Assembly (NCBI GenBank): GCA_020064725.1
Contig: JAGTWJ010000011.1
Location: 1,178,001 to 1,242,000, forward strand
Direction: 5' to 3'
DNA: 64,000 nucleotides
Source of the DNA: Drechslerella dactyloides
Lineage: Eukaryota > Ascomycota > Orbiliomycetes > Orbiliales > Orbiliaceae
The notes beneath the pieces were generated by a model, which was not told the DNA's origin, ran no database searches, and saw nothing but the letters and a program-made list of their open reading frames with translations. Shown piece by piece: positions 13,728-25,569 of this stretch (its first letter is position 1; each line of letters begins with the position of its first letter). The position numbers and the translations under genes were made by a program.

Positions 13728-16649
13728 TCACTTCCTCCCCGTCACCCTCCTCCCCGTCCGCCTGACACCCACCTCCCCACCACCACCTCTGGCAACCACT
13801 CTTCGCTCCCTCTCCTCCTCCAGCACGCGAAAGACACCAACATCCTCACACCACCGCGCGATATCCACCGCGCCGCCAAAATCAGACCGTAAAGGCCGCT
13901 CGTCACCACCCCAATTCAACTCATCGTGCAGCCGCATCAAGCTTTCCCGACAAGCGAGCTCAAACGCGTTCTTCTTCCCCGCGCGCGGCTTGACGATGTG
14001 CAGCTTGCCGCCGTTGCGGCGGCCGTCATCGGTGCGTAGCAGGATTTTGGCCAGGAAGTGCAGCCAGACGACGTTGGTGCGGGGGCAGTGTGTTTGCCAG
14101 TTTAGTTTTGCGCCGGGGGCGTGGTATGCCCTTAGCTCTTCGCGCATCCTGTGGATCCACATACGCTGTTAGCACATACATCACCGTGAATGATACACCC
14201 ATGCATCCATCGACGTCCGTGTAGATGTCGATGGAGTGGCGGGGGTATGGAGTGGGGATGAAGAAGCGGGTGAAAGGGTATACGAACATTCTATAAATCT
14301 CAAACTGATAAAGCCCGTGCGCCATAAATGTATCCTCATCGATATCCAGAAACGCGACACCATTCTCATCGGGAACATCCGCTCTCGACAGCGTATAATC
14401 GATAACGGTAACCTTCAACTCCTCAAACCCGCCCAGTTCCACATTCCGCCCGGTATTCGTATCCTCAGCCGGCGCCTCCACTTCGCGCTCCCTCGCTAAA
14501 TCCCGGACCAGCAGATTCCCGCCATGCAAATCCCGGTGCTCAAACCGCCGCTCCGCCTCGCCCTTCGCGAGAGCCTGCAACGTCTGCCGGAAGATCTCAA
14601 GCGGTACGTCCCATGTTTTCCAACGACAGTCCTCGAGACTGCAGCCGCCGTCTTCAAGCGCGATGACAGCGTGGAACTCGACGCCGTAGAAGGCGCCGCG
14701 GCTCGGCGTGTAGGTTTCCGGATTGTGCTTCTGCTCCCATGTTGCCCAGGCGGTTTCCAGCTCCTGCGGGATGCCGCCGGAGAGGACCTGGCAGCCGAGA
14801 TACTTGATGAAGCCGTCGAGGGGCGACAGCGAGCGCGTGATCTTGAGCTCTTGCATCACCTCTTTCTGTGATTCTCACACCCGTTAGCTTGTCGTGTCAT
14901 ATATACCCCGTGCTGTAGTAGGGGGTCTGAGTGCATCTGCGTAATGGGTGACATACCGCGTTTTGCTCCTCGTCAAGAGGAACAAGCTTGAGCACCACCG
15001 GGCGCCCGTCGTCCCTCCTGTGGATAAATACCTGCGCGAAACTCGACTCGCCAATCTTCTTGACCCGCGAAAAGTCCGGCGAGATGCCCCTCAGATACTC
15101 CTCGAACGTCATCAATCGATTCACCTCGCAGCATCGCAGCAGGTTGAACACCTCGCTTTCCGGCGCGAGCGGCGTGATTTCCTGTGGTTGGTGGACGTAT
15201 ACTGACGACGCTGCTGTCGAAGATGGCGCCGGAGTGACGGTTGGCAGCGTCGACGTTCCGACTGATGAAGCATCCTTTGGCGAAGGCGCGGGCGTCGGCA
15301 CGGCTGTAATTGACTTGAAATTAGCATTGATCTGGACGTAGGACTGTGGTCATGGTGGCAACGGAGGTCAATTCACTCACGAGTGCCAATGGCCAAGGAC
15401 TGGAGGCGGCTTGATAGACCGTCTGTCAGCGCTGAGCTGTCAGATTTTCTGCCTCGCCGCTTCCTCGCCTGTTTCCGCAGCTCGGCCCGCTGTTTGGGGC
15501 TTAGGACCTCGGCCTCGTCGACGTCATGCTCTCTGTCCGCATCGGATGCGCTGTCGTTGTCATCTAGCGCTCGTACAGTGTGATGTTCAGCAGCAAGTTC
15601 CTCGGGTGCGCTGCTAACATCCGCACCAGCTTCGATTTCTCGAGGCGATGAGGGAGTCTCAGCAGGAAGCTGTTCGAGGGTTGTGGGGGACCTTGTGCTA
15701 GAATCTGCTGGCAGGGCTTCAATATCCTGTGCTACGCTGCGCCTGCTCTTTCTCTGCGTGGGTGTGGACGGCAGCGGCGACGGAGCAGCGGCCGTCGACT
15801 GCTCGATTTGTTCTTCTTCGGCCGCCTGTTGAGGGGTAGGGAGCGGTAGATCCGACTGGCTAGTTGTGCGAGGGCTGGTAGGCACATCTTGCACTTGTAC
15901 TGTTTCTTCTTCTTTTACTTCTTTTGCCGGTTTTGGGGCCTTCTTCTTGCCGCCTTTCCGCTTGCCTTTGGCTTTCTTCGACTTGGGGGTCGGCTTCTGC
16001 GGTGTGGATTTGCACTTGGAGGGCGAAGACTGGCGGTTGACGAGAACGTTGAGGCTGCTGTTGGTCTTGGGAGCTAGAGGGCGGCGAGGTTGTGGCTCTG
16101 GCATGCTGGATATGATCTCGACATCTTGCTCGGCCGAGGGGGGCCGAGAGAGTCTTCTTTCAGATTGGAAACATGTTTTGACAGGTGCGATTGCTTGTGT
16201 CGACAATGATACGGACGCTAGAGTAGACTCTCGTCAGCTATGCGTGTACGAACGTTCGCAAAGGTAGACAATGAATGGCTGTAAAGAAGCAGTTTCATGA
16301 CTGCGACAGCTCGAATTCACGGAGGCAGAGAGAGGAACATACATATTCTGTCGGCTAGGGGTGATTCCGGCGGGGACTCGAGCACAAAACTATCTTCGCC
16401 GTCGATGTCCAAGTCCGAATCGAACCCGCCGGTGACAGGTTTCGGCGCCGGCGGACGGGAGCTCTGAATATCGGCAGCGTTCTCCTTGTCCGCGCGCGCG
16501 TCGGTCGGTTGCTGTCGAAGCAGGCCGCCGGATGGGCGGTTGCGCTGGGCGTCCCAGGCGCGGACGGAGCCGCGGAAGGCATTCTGGCGGGCTGTGCCGC
16601 CGCGACGGGCGGTGCCGTAGGTCTTTTGCTTGTGGAAGGGCGGCGGCAT
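13728..16649 (-). CDS. Haspin-family serine/threonine protein kinase
   Basis: Five exons on the - strand: 16649-16343, 16217-15381, 15303-14957, 14865-14288, 14148-13728 (829 aa); all phases join cleanly. The N-terminal ~400 residues are disordered, with Pro/Ser-rich and Lys-rich patches (KKAKGKRKGGKKK). The kinase domain follows: glycine loop IGESSFAQV (465-473), catalytic lysine in VVLKLVP (487), HRDLHGGN catalytic loop (607 on), and DYTLSR (653) in place of DFG, a signature of haspins. YRMMRE, built across the last intron, matches the haspin C-lobe. Haspins phosphorylate histone H3 Thr3 in mitosis and recruit the chromosomal passenger complex to centromeres. It is transcribed divergently from ERO1 across 2 kb. 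The ATG at 16649 opens a basic N-terminus (MPPPFHKQKTYG). Confidence 0.9.
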
Positions 16650-18647
16650 GGCGACTGTCGGATGATGCTACTCGTGTCGAATATGATGCAAATAAAGGAG
16701 AGGCCCGGTCTCAAAGCTCTGGCGACGGGGCTGATGGTAGCCGAGGATGGTAGCTACGGTGAACTAGATGCGTCGTGGAATGTGTGCATTCATAAAGATA
16801 CCCAGGGATACGGCCGGGATGGGTGTATATTAGAAAAAATAGAGTCGATGGTCCGATGGTTGAAGCTCGGTACCAGAATATCGTTCAGCTAAATGCCGTA
16901 TAAGAAGGACAGCTCCAGCTTGAGCTCCGTTGTCCTCCTCCTCTTGTCTGCCTGAAGATACAAAAAGCAAGCAGGCGGGAATCGGGCGAGATTGACTGGG
17001 GATTCTTCACGGCGTCGCATGGAGAGGAGTCCGGTGTAATTGGTGATTATGTAAGAAGGCGAGGTTGCGATGTTGTCGGCGCCGTGTTGACAGACTGCCG
17101 CTTTGGGCGCCGCACCATTGCCCGGGAAACACACTACTGACTAACTGCATGCATGCCTCACCACCAGCCTCACCTCATGACATCGCCACCAGCCTCGATC
17201 CCAACCACGGCCGGACGCTGGATGAAAGCATCGTTGGCACCGCCACTCGTCGACGGCAAGTCCGATCTGATCTGGCATCGATTTTCCGCTGACCTTGGCT
17301 TCCCAGGTTCGCGCTCTGTCAGAAGCGTCCCGCTGGGAAGGACGCTGGAACCCACCTGCGGAATCAGGACCCCGCCAAGACCGCCTGCCGGACGCGGCCT
17401 TCGAGACTGCCGGAACAGACTGGCGAACACCCGCTGAGGCCTGTTCCAGGTCGTTCTCAGGACAGGACACCGGCCGGGGTTCGTTCGTTCTCCCCTTCGG
17501 TCGAGCAGCTCGAGCGAACTGCAGCCTTGTGCAGCAGCACACCCCTCGCCCGCCTCTGTCCAACCGTAACCGCCCTGTGGCCCGACGAGCAGGTCACTCG
17601 CAGTCCATCGTGGGCCGACCGAGTCGATTTCTAATCGGTCGAATGAACAGCCTGTCCTCTTTGGTTCCCACAGCGCGGGACGCCAGGCGGCTAGCTGGTG
17701 AAGTTGGAGGTGGACGAGTGGATAGTTTGCTTCGAACGAACTCAATTGGCGCAGCACGTCCAGTTGCAACCCGCTCAAACGGGCGCCGTGGCCTGGCCGG
17801 TGGCCCAGCTTCGTTTCGAACGGGCTGCCTGCAGGCGGTCAGCAGGTGGACTTTGAGCCCTGCCTGCATGCTGGATTCACGTTTTTCTGCTGGTGGTGTG
17901 CTCGCCTGAACCGCCTGGAAAAGTGTCTGGCGCAGGAACGGAGCAGAAACAGCCCCGACCACCGTTGATGCATCGGCGCCCCTGCAGGACAATCGAAAGA
18001 AATAGAAGCCTGCGTTTCTGAGTTCAGACGACGGGGAATATTAATATTCTTGATTCTTCTATTTTTTCGGACGCCAGTCCTGCCGTCGATTTCTAATACG
18101 CCCGCCCCGTCCCGCCGCTTGCGTCTCGTATCACATCGTGTGCGAATTGTATGGATTGGGGCCTGGTATAAGTACGAAGTGCATGTCGTCGTCGTCGTCG
18201 TATTTCGCCTGGACCTTGCCACACTCGCTGCGCACTCTTTTGCCATTTTTAAAATAAAATTCCCCGGTGCTGCGTCCAGGCACCTTCGGCCTTCCTCAGC
18301 GGTTTCATGCCCGTCTCTCCATTCGGTGCTTGACGGCGCTGCTGCTCGAATTCACCGTTCTAGTGCTGATTCTCACGCCACCACCGAATTCGACTCGAAC
18401 CGACCTCCTCGTCGTGGCTGCTGCTGCTGGATGGCCTGTCATTGACCTCATCTCATCTCAAAATATCGAGTCCCGGCGAACGAGACAGCCTGTCAACATC
18501 CTCCTTCGACCGACTTTATAATCTTAGTCACCCGCCTATGGTCGTCCGGGAGCTCGGGCCTCTGCAAAACTAAAGTTACACACCTACATCGAATCCAGCT
18601 AAACAGCTAGTCAGCAAACGCAATCCCGCATTTGCATTCCTTCCAGC
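16650..18647. other. Divergent intergenic region haspin/ERO1
   Basis: A 2.0 kb shared upstream region. Around 17150-18000 both strands have long overlapping open frames of about 200 codons. They have unpatterned composition and no family motif, so I treat them as chance ORFs in GC-rich leader sequence. One CCCGGG palindrome lies at 17121-17126. A (GTC)n run lies near 18186-18200. No unfolded-protein-response element was recognised with confidence. Confidence 0.55.
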
Positions 18648-20610
18648 ATGCACGGCAAACCATCCCGGCCGTCCTATCGGCACATATCGCGATGGGTCTT
18701 CCTGGGCTACCTCGCCTCGACCGCCCACGCTGCCGTCGACAAGCAGCTCAGCTACTGCGCTGTAAGTCCCCATTGCGCTGTGTATGCAGCAGCAAAAAAT
18801 TCGTCCCGCTGACAATTGATCTCCTTCTAGAACGAGCCGAACAGCATCGTCTCGGACGCCTGCGTATCCTTCTCGACCCTAGAAAAGCTCAACAGCGACC
18901 TTCGCCCCGCGATAAAATACCTCACCGAGTCCGTCGACTTTTTCACCTTCTACCGCCTCGACCTCTACGGCCGCGAATGCCCCTTCTGGTCCGACGACGA
19001 AGGTTTCTGCGGCAACCGCGCCTGCGCCGTGGACATTGCCGACGAAAAGGACATTCCCGAATCCTGGCGGTCCTCCGAGCTCGGCAAGCTGTCGGGTCCG
19101 CGGGCCTCGCAGCCGTCGACCTCCGTGCAGAAGGAAGAGCCGTCGCCGTTCCGCGGGAAGCTGGGCGAGGATACCGCCGAGAGCTGCGTCTTCGAGCCCA
19201 ACGAGATCGATAAGCGCGATTACTGCGTGCCCGAGGACGAGTCCGGTGGGAGCAATTGCGTCTACGTCAGCTTGGTGGACAATCCGGAGCGGTTTACAGG
19301 CTACGCGGGGAAGAGCGCGAATAACGTCTGGCGGGCGGTGTACCAGGAGAACTGCTTCAACACGAATGCGCAAAAGTCGCAAGCGTCCCCGTTGGGCGGC
19401 AGTCCGCTGGGCGGGCCGGCGGCCGCGGGGTTGAAGAATGTGATGGGCCGCAGGAAGCACGAGGTTGTCCAGCAGGATTTGATCGCGCCGCCGCCGGAGG
19501 AGCAGTGTCTGGAGAAGCGGGTGTTCTACCGAGTGCTGAGCGGCATGCACGCCAGCATTTCGATGCACCTGTGCTACGACTTTCTCAACCAGACGACGGG
19601 TAAATGGGTATGTCGATATTCTCACTGACTCAAATCTTCTCGGGCGGAATACTAATCAGCAAAACCGCTATCTAGGGCCCGAATCTACAATGCTACAAGG
19701 ACCGCCTGCACAACTACCCGGACCGCATCCAAAACATGTACTTCAACTACGCCATCCTGCTCCGCGCGGTGGCTAAGCTGCGAAACAACCTCAAATCATA
19801 CACCTTCTGCTCCGGCGACAAGCGCACGGACGAGATGACGCGGAAGAAGATCACGGGCCTCTCGGACGCCATCGCCTCTCACCCCAGCGTATTCGACGAG
19901 TCCATCATGTTCCGCGACGAGGACGCGGTGGTCCTAAAGGAGGACTTCCGCAACCGGTTCCGCAACGTCAGCCGGCTGATGGACTGCGTTGGCTGCGACA
20001 AGTGCCGGCTGTGGGGCAAGATCCAGACGGCGGGCTACGGGACTGCGATGAAGGTGCTCTTCGAGTACGACGAGGCGGCGGAGAACGGCGCGAACCCAGC
20101 GCTGAGGCGGACGGAGCTGGTGGCGCTGGTGAACACGCTGGGACGGCTGTCGAAGAGCTTGCATGCGTTCACTGTGTTTTCCAGCATGATCGAGAAGGAG
20201 CGCGTGCTCGAGGAGATGCGAGCGCAGGATGCGTTTGCGCAGCTGGAGAAGGAGGCCGAGGAGGCAGCCAAGAAGGAGAAGGGCGACGGTGAAGCTGAGA
20301 ACATCATGCGGTGGCCGGTGCAGCCGCAGCTGACGGGGCGGGAGTCCTTCAGCGAGCTGTTCTGGCGGGAGATGGAGATGATTATGTTTGCCTTGCGGTT
20401 CATCCTGAAGAGCTGGGTGGACCTGCCGCTGAAAGTGTGAGTCTCCTTTTATACATATACTTTCAACTGTGGACGGTGTGCTAATGGTGGTGTCTCGGCA
20501 GGTGGCGGATATACAAGTGGGCGAATGCGGTGATGCTGGACAAGTTTCTGGGCCGCGATCGATTCTGGACGCGCGCGTTCCCGTACAACCACGCGCTGGA
20601 CGAGCTGTAG
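18648..20610 (+). CDS. ER oxidoreductin Ero1
   Basis: Four exons: 18648-18761, 18831-19607, 19676-20436, 20502-20610 (586 aa). Ero1 is the FAD-dependent sulfhydryl oxidase of the ER lumen that reoxidises protein disulfide isomerase and passes electrons to oxygen. An N-terminal hydrophobic segment (WVFLGYLASTAHA) acts as signal peptide. The conserved fold includes FTFYRLDLYGRECPFW, the WRAVYQENCF block (FAD-pocket region of the family) and the active-site CVGCDKC (Cys401/404/407) followed by RLWGKIQTAGYGTA. Length matches fungal Ero1. The C-terminus reads HALDEL, which resembles a KDEL-type retrieval tetrapeptide. The start was chosen because it precedes the signal peptide and no upstream in-frame ATG fits. 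Intron 1 carries a GCTGAC branch site. JAC1 follows on the same strand after 365 bp. Confidence 0.95.
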
Positions 20611-20975
20611 ACCGTTCCGTCAACGTGGAAGATTCGCTGCGTGGGTTTTTTCTGGTAAAAGTTGTTCTTTCGGTTCACGAATTCGGCATTTTGGCGTTCT
20701 GGCGCACGTTGATTATGAAGCATGCGGGATGATATCATCGATTTTGCTCTCTTTTATAAAACTCTCTGTCGTTCTCAGAGCACGATAGTTTACACGAGAG
20801 TTATTTTTACTGTACATACCATAGCGCATATACTACTATTTCTTACCTGCCTATTGAAATTTTTACGTTTCGTGTGCTGGCTGTGATATAAATATCGTAT
20901 CGTCTCGACGTCACACGGCGCACCTTCAAACTGCAACAAACCAACATCACCACCACTATATATACCATCGCCGCC
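20611..20975 (+). other. ERO1 3' flank and JAC1 promoter
   Basis: 365 bp between tandem genes. It contains T-rich putative 3'-end sequence of ERO1 and, just before the JAC1 ATG, an A/C-rich leader (CAACAAACCAACATCACC). No other gene is seen. Confidence 0.6.
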
Positions 20976-21734
20976 ATGAACGCCGCATCGACAGCCCGCC
21001 GCCTTGCGCGGGCCTGCGCGGACCGCCGTTTCTCGATACAGATCATCCGTCCTCTCGCACCGTCGATACGAACAACCATCATACACCCCTCACCAGCGAT
21101 ATCAATACCCACACGACACCTCAGCAGCTCGCCACACCTCTCCTCCACCACCAGCACCAGCACATCGCCACCCTCAACGACCTCCCCACCGCCGCTAAAG
21201 ACATACTACACCCTCTTCCCACAGACACTCCCCGAAGGACCACCCCCGCACGGGCCCTTCACAATCCCCCTCCGCGCCCTCCGCGCCGAATTCCTATCCC
21301 TCCAACAACGCACACATCCCGACCTGTTCCCGCCGGCCCGCCGCCGCGCCGCCGAAGCCGCCTCCGCGCAGCTGAACGCAGCGTACACGACGCTCTGCGA
21401 CCCGTTGCTGCGCGCGGGGTATTTACTCACGCTGCACGGCCACGCTGACCCATCGCACGACGAGACCGCGCGGCTGGACGACGCGGCGCTGATGATGGAG
21501 GTGCTGGAAGCGCAGGAGGCGCTTGAGAGTGCCGAGAGCGAAGAGGAGGTAGCTGTCGTTCGGACGGCGGCGGAGGCGCGGACGGCGGAGAGTGTGCGTC
21601 GGTTAGAGGGGTTGTTCGCGAGAGGCGCGGTGGACGAGGCGCGCGAGGAGGTGATGCGACTGCGGTACTGGCGGGGCGTCGTCGATGCTGCCGGGCGCTG
21701 GGAGAAGGGCGGACACGTCGTGCTGCAGCATTGA
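20976..21734 (+). CDS. Jac1/HscB-type mitochondrial J-protein co-chaperone
   Basis: Intronless, 252 aa. Jac1/HscB delivers the Fe-S scaffold Isu to the mitochondrial Hsp70 for cluster transfer. The first ~70 residues are rich in Arg, Ser and Thr with almost no acidic residues, as expected for a mitochondrial presequence. The J domain starts at TYYTLFP (about 76), the characteristic HscB opening, and contains the catalytic HPD at 114-116 within QRTHPDLF. After it come LNAAYTTLCDPLLRAGYLL and a C-terminal three-helix region rich in Glu/Ala/Arg that ends in LRYWRGVVDAA; both are typical of HscB. The N-terminal zinc-finger found in animal HSCB is absent, as in yeast Jac1. GC content is high and some third positions are heavily biased, but frame and length fit the family. 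Confidence 0.9.
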   Translation: MNAASTARRLARACADRRFSIQIIRPLAPSIRTTIIHPSPAISIPTRHLSSSPHLSSTTSTSTSPPSTTSPPPLKTYYTLFPQTLPEGPPPHGPFTIPLRALRAEFLSLQQRTHPDLFPPARRRAAEAASAQLNAAYTTLCDPLLRAGYLLTLHGHADPSHDETARLDDAALMMEVLEAQEALESAESEEEVAVVRTAAEARTAESVRRLEGLFARGAVDEAREEVMRLRYWRGVVDAAGRWEKGGHVVLQH

Positions 21735-22182
21735 TCGGGCACTCTACCACGGATGCAGACGAGCTCGAAGTCCAGTAGGACTGGAACTGTGTGGGTTTGG
21801 CTTGCGAGACCAAGTAGGACGGTCCATATCTACCATCATGATCATGACACCTGGGGGATATATCGTCGATACTGTATATAGTGTACAATACATATCCACC
21901 ACGATCCATAACTAACATTGTATATTAAATTATCTACCACCATAACCCGCCATTCGTTCGTTCGTTCGTTCGTTCATTTCTTCATAACGTTAACGCTCTC
22001 GTCCCGCCGGCCAGCCGGACACGATATACACAGATACATACACGCACCGTTATATCCTCCCGCGCCAACAATTGATCACACCGCCGCACCCACCTTTATA
22101 TAAAAACAAAAAAAAAAAATTTCACTCACGAAAGATAAGAAAAGAAAAGAAGAATTCTATGTATAAAGGCTGACCCTCCGGG
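21735..22182. other. Convergent 3' region JAC1/LEC1-like
   Basis: 448 bp between two convergent stop codons. It includes the TTCG microsatellite listed separately and A-rich tracts near 22107-22160 that are probably 3' UTR or polyadenylation sequence. No gene is seen. Confidence 0.6.
21953..21975. repeat. (TTCG)n microsatellite
   Basis: Five tandem TTCG copies between the convergent genes JAC1 and LEC1-like. Confidence 0.9.
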
Positions 22183-25100
22183 CTACTCCGCCAGCACGTT
22201 CTTGAGCGCCACGAGAAATTCGGGCCCCATCTTGTGCAGCTCTGCAATCGACGGCTTGACCGGCATCCCCGCCGTCCGCCTCAGCATCTCCGCCTGCCGC
22301 GTGCGCCGCTGCCGCTCCATCACAATCACATCCGTGTCGTCGCCCTCCTCTTCGAACGCCAGGTCCTCGTCCATCTCGGCCTCGTCAATCGCCAGGTCCG
22401 CCAGATCCTCCTACCACATCACATCCGTTAGCGTATCACTTCTACGAGTATCTCGCAAGCTGCACCGCCGCGATTTACTAGGTGTACTCACCGGCTCCAG
22501 CCCAAAGTCCGTCGCGCTGAATCCGCCCATCGGCGTCGCCTCCTGCCAATTCTCCCGCCCGCTCGCCATCTTCTGCCTCGTCTTCCCCTCATGCCACCGC
22601 TTCCGGTCGAACTGCCAGCGAATCAAGCTGTCAATCTCCGCCTTGGCCGCAACGGTATCGATCGTTCCCGAGTTCACCGCGTCCTCGAACAGCCGGTTCA
22701 TATCTAGCGCTCCGCGCTTCGGCCCGTTGCGCAGGAAGGCCAGAATGTCCTCGATCCACGCCATCAGCGACGAGAAGAGGCCGTTGTCGTGCAGGTGCAC
22801 TTCGTGGATGAACTTGAAGAAGTTGTCCTCGTGCCGCGCGCAGAGGTCGATGAACGCCTGGACCGTTTTGTTAGGGTCGGATGCTAGATCTACCCGCCAT
22901 GTTCGTTAGCCGCCAGTGATACCCCTCTCGCTCGAACCAAACGACGACAGAATAACGATGACTTTGTATATAGAATGGAGTGGGGGACTTGCCCTGCTTC
23001 TGCGCCCGCTCGACCACGACGATAATATCGTCGAGGAAGCGAGCGAAATCCGTAATGCTGTTGTACACGTTCGCAGACTTGTACACACGCACCAGCGGCT
23101 CGTAGAAGATGTGGAACAGGTCCCGGAACAGCTGTAGCGTAACTGGCTCCTCGATCAGTGCCTGCATCATCATCTTGTCCCGCCGGCGCGTGTACAGCTT
23201 CAGCAGCTGCTTCAGATGCGAGAACAGCACCGCGCCCTGCCGCATTTCGTCGTCTACGTTGTTAATCGCATTCGTCCAGGCGACGTAGGCGTTGAATACC
23301 GTTCCGATCTGCTCGGCTGTGAGCTCCGGCTCAAGCAGGTCGGAGCGCAGGACGGAAACGAGGATATCGACGTCGTCTTGCGCGGCGTCCTCACGGATGA
23401 TCTCCCGCACGTCGTCGCTGGCCTCGGCGAACTGCTTGATCTTGTCGCAGAGCACTGCGTCGCCAACCTTGGGCCACAGCGCATCGATCGCCTTCTGCAC
23501 GTGGTTGATGCCGTCCGAGATGGCCATGCCGAAGACTCGCTGCATGAGCGAGCGCGACTTGAACGGCTGCGCGAGGAAAAGATCCAGCACGCCCGACATG
23601 ACCGCGGCCGGGTTCGCGATGCGAATGATGTTCTTGAGCACGGCGTACGGGATGAGCGAGTGGATTCGCTTCATCTGCGCAAAGAGCTCGGGCGAGTTGT
23701 CTTCCGCTAGGAAGAGATGGTAGATCGTAGCAGCGACCCTATGCCGTTAGCTGGAGCCATGGGGTAACCGGGTTGGAATACTTACTCTATCCTCGCCCAC
23801 TCGGCGAACTTCTGATGGCTCGGCGACAGCTCGGAGATGTGATTCTTCTCCTTGATTTCTGCGAACAGATTCGTCAAGCCATCTGTGGCACGTTGTTAGT
23901 ATATAGTAGGTGGACCAAAGAAGTCGCAGCCGACTTACTAGCTTCGACAATCTCCCTCCGGAATCCCTCCATGTACTCGTCCAGCTCTCTCGCCCGGGAC
24001 CTCGCAATCTCAAAGAACTTCATCTGATCTTCGACGCGCGCCTGGTCTGCCACACGGCGCCGTTCCTCGTCGTATTCTTCTTCCTTATTCAGCTTGACCA
24101 CCCCGTCGGTCAAGAACAGCCTCATAGCAGCTGAACTTGCAATTTGCGGGTTCTTCAGCAGATTGCGGATATATGCACGCAGCGACACACGCTGGTCCTC
24201 ACGCCATAGCTGGGAGTGCTCGGTCGGCGGCGAGTCACCTCTGTCGGAGTGTAAGCTCGTGCGGGACCTCGATGCGGACCGCGAGTGCCTGTTCGCCGAA
24301 GCCGATCGTGAGTGTGAGAAGTGCGCCGACAGTCGGTTGGTCATCGTCACATCGGCGGAGGCTACGGTCGAAACAGACGAGACTGAACTAGAATCATCGT
24401 CTTTGCCGCCGCCGCCGCCGGGTGTCAGTAGACCACCGCTTGATGACGACTTCATCTTGATCGGCAGCGGAGGAAAGGTCTTCCCGGGGAACTCTTTCTT
24501 GAGCTGTATTCCGCGATTCGATATCAGTATCTTGTGGGATATACACACTGACAATCAGGACGGTACCACTTACATCTCTTGTCAGCTGTTTGAAGGCGCC
24601 ATACCGTCTTCCAACGACTATTTCTCCGTGCTTCTCATGCTTGCTGCGTATCAGAAATTCCTAAGCGCTTGGTTAGTATAGTCGTCCTTGTATTCTATCG
24701 CTGACAGACCGGGGTGGGAGGAAGACATACGGCATGCGTATGATATCTGACGGTACGCTTGATCGACGTCTGCCTGACGCTGACGATATTCACATCCCAC
24801 CCGTTGATGACATGGCCTTCTGGCACGTTGACCATCAGCGCCTCGTCTCTCGCATCGCGATCGACGACTTCGATTTCGTCGAATCCGACTCTTTCTTCGT
24901 AGCCTGACGCGGTGGGGATTCCGGAGTTCATCATCAGCTCGACGAGTTTCTCGCATTTTAGGGCTAGCTTGCGACGCTTGGTCTCCTCCAGACGGTCTTC
25001 CGAAGATGAGATCTGCTTCGTAGCGAAGGACTCCAAAAACTAGTTTTTACACGATGTGGTCAGCTTGTTATCTCGTAATTACTTGTTGGTGAGGGGTGCA

Positions 25101-25569
25101 CGTACGACCTGGAGCTTGTCCTGCCAGAACTCCTTCTCCTTGGCCTGGTCGAGGAACGGGAACTTGCGGACATGGTGGACGAAGATGAAGCGTAGTATGG
25201 GCAGATCGGACTCCAAGGGCGAGACCTCGCCGAGCTCGGACTTGAACGGGGCGCCGAAGCGGCGAAGGGCGGTGGGGGAGTTGAGTTCTTTGATTTCGGA
25301 TTGGACCTGGCGGGAGATCAGTTCGCGTTTCAGATCTGTGAGCGTCGACTATGTTAGCATCATCGTCGTCGTGAGAGGTGCAGCTGTGCGGAGGGGTATT
25401 GTCGTGGTCGGGGTGCATCTGCAGGGGAGTGGTGTTCACGCGGGTATGACGTACAGTGCTCTTGCTTGCCGGTCAGGATGTTGCTGTTGTTCTCGGTGCC
25501 ACCGCCCTTGCGATAGCGCTTGCTGGTGGCTCCCGGCGTGGTGGCCGTGGGAGTGGACGGGGCAGACAT
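22183..25569 (-). CDS. PX-domain protein with PXB and DUF3818 regions (Lec1/Ypr097w family)
   Basis: Nine exons on the - strand: 25569-25455, 25335-25106, 25039-24731, 24660-24574, 24503-23939, 23882-23786, 23738-22993, 22889-22492, 22410-22183 (924 aa). An N-terminal PXB-like region (LKRELISRQVQSEI, then FIFVHHVRKFPFLDQAKEKEFW) precedes a PX domain assembled over exons 3-5: TVRYHTHAEFLIRSKH, VVGRRYGAFKQLTRDLKKEFPG and FPPLPIK. A Ser-rich linker follows, then a long helical region matching the DUF3818 architecture, ending in an acidic tail. PX domains bind phosphoinositides. Yeast Ypr097w (Lec1) is implicated in membrane lipid handling, so that role is inferred here. Exon 7 ends at a GCAAGT donor, giving a GC-AG intron (22992-22890). 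A slightly later acceptor for exon 8 would change only a few residues. Confidence 0.85.

Noticed and set aside
17170..17909. Long antiparallel open frames (about 200 codons each strand) between haspin and ERO1
   Set aside because: Neither has a recognisable fold; simultaneous openness on both strands suggests GC-rich chance ORFs.
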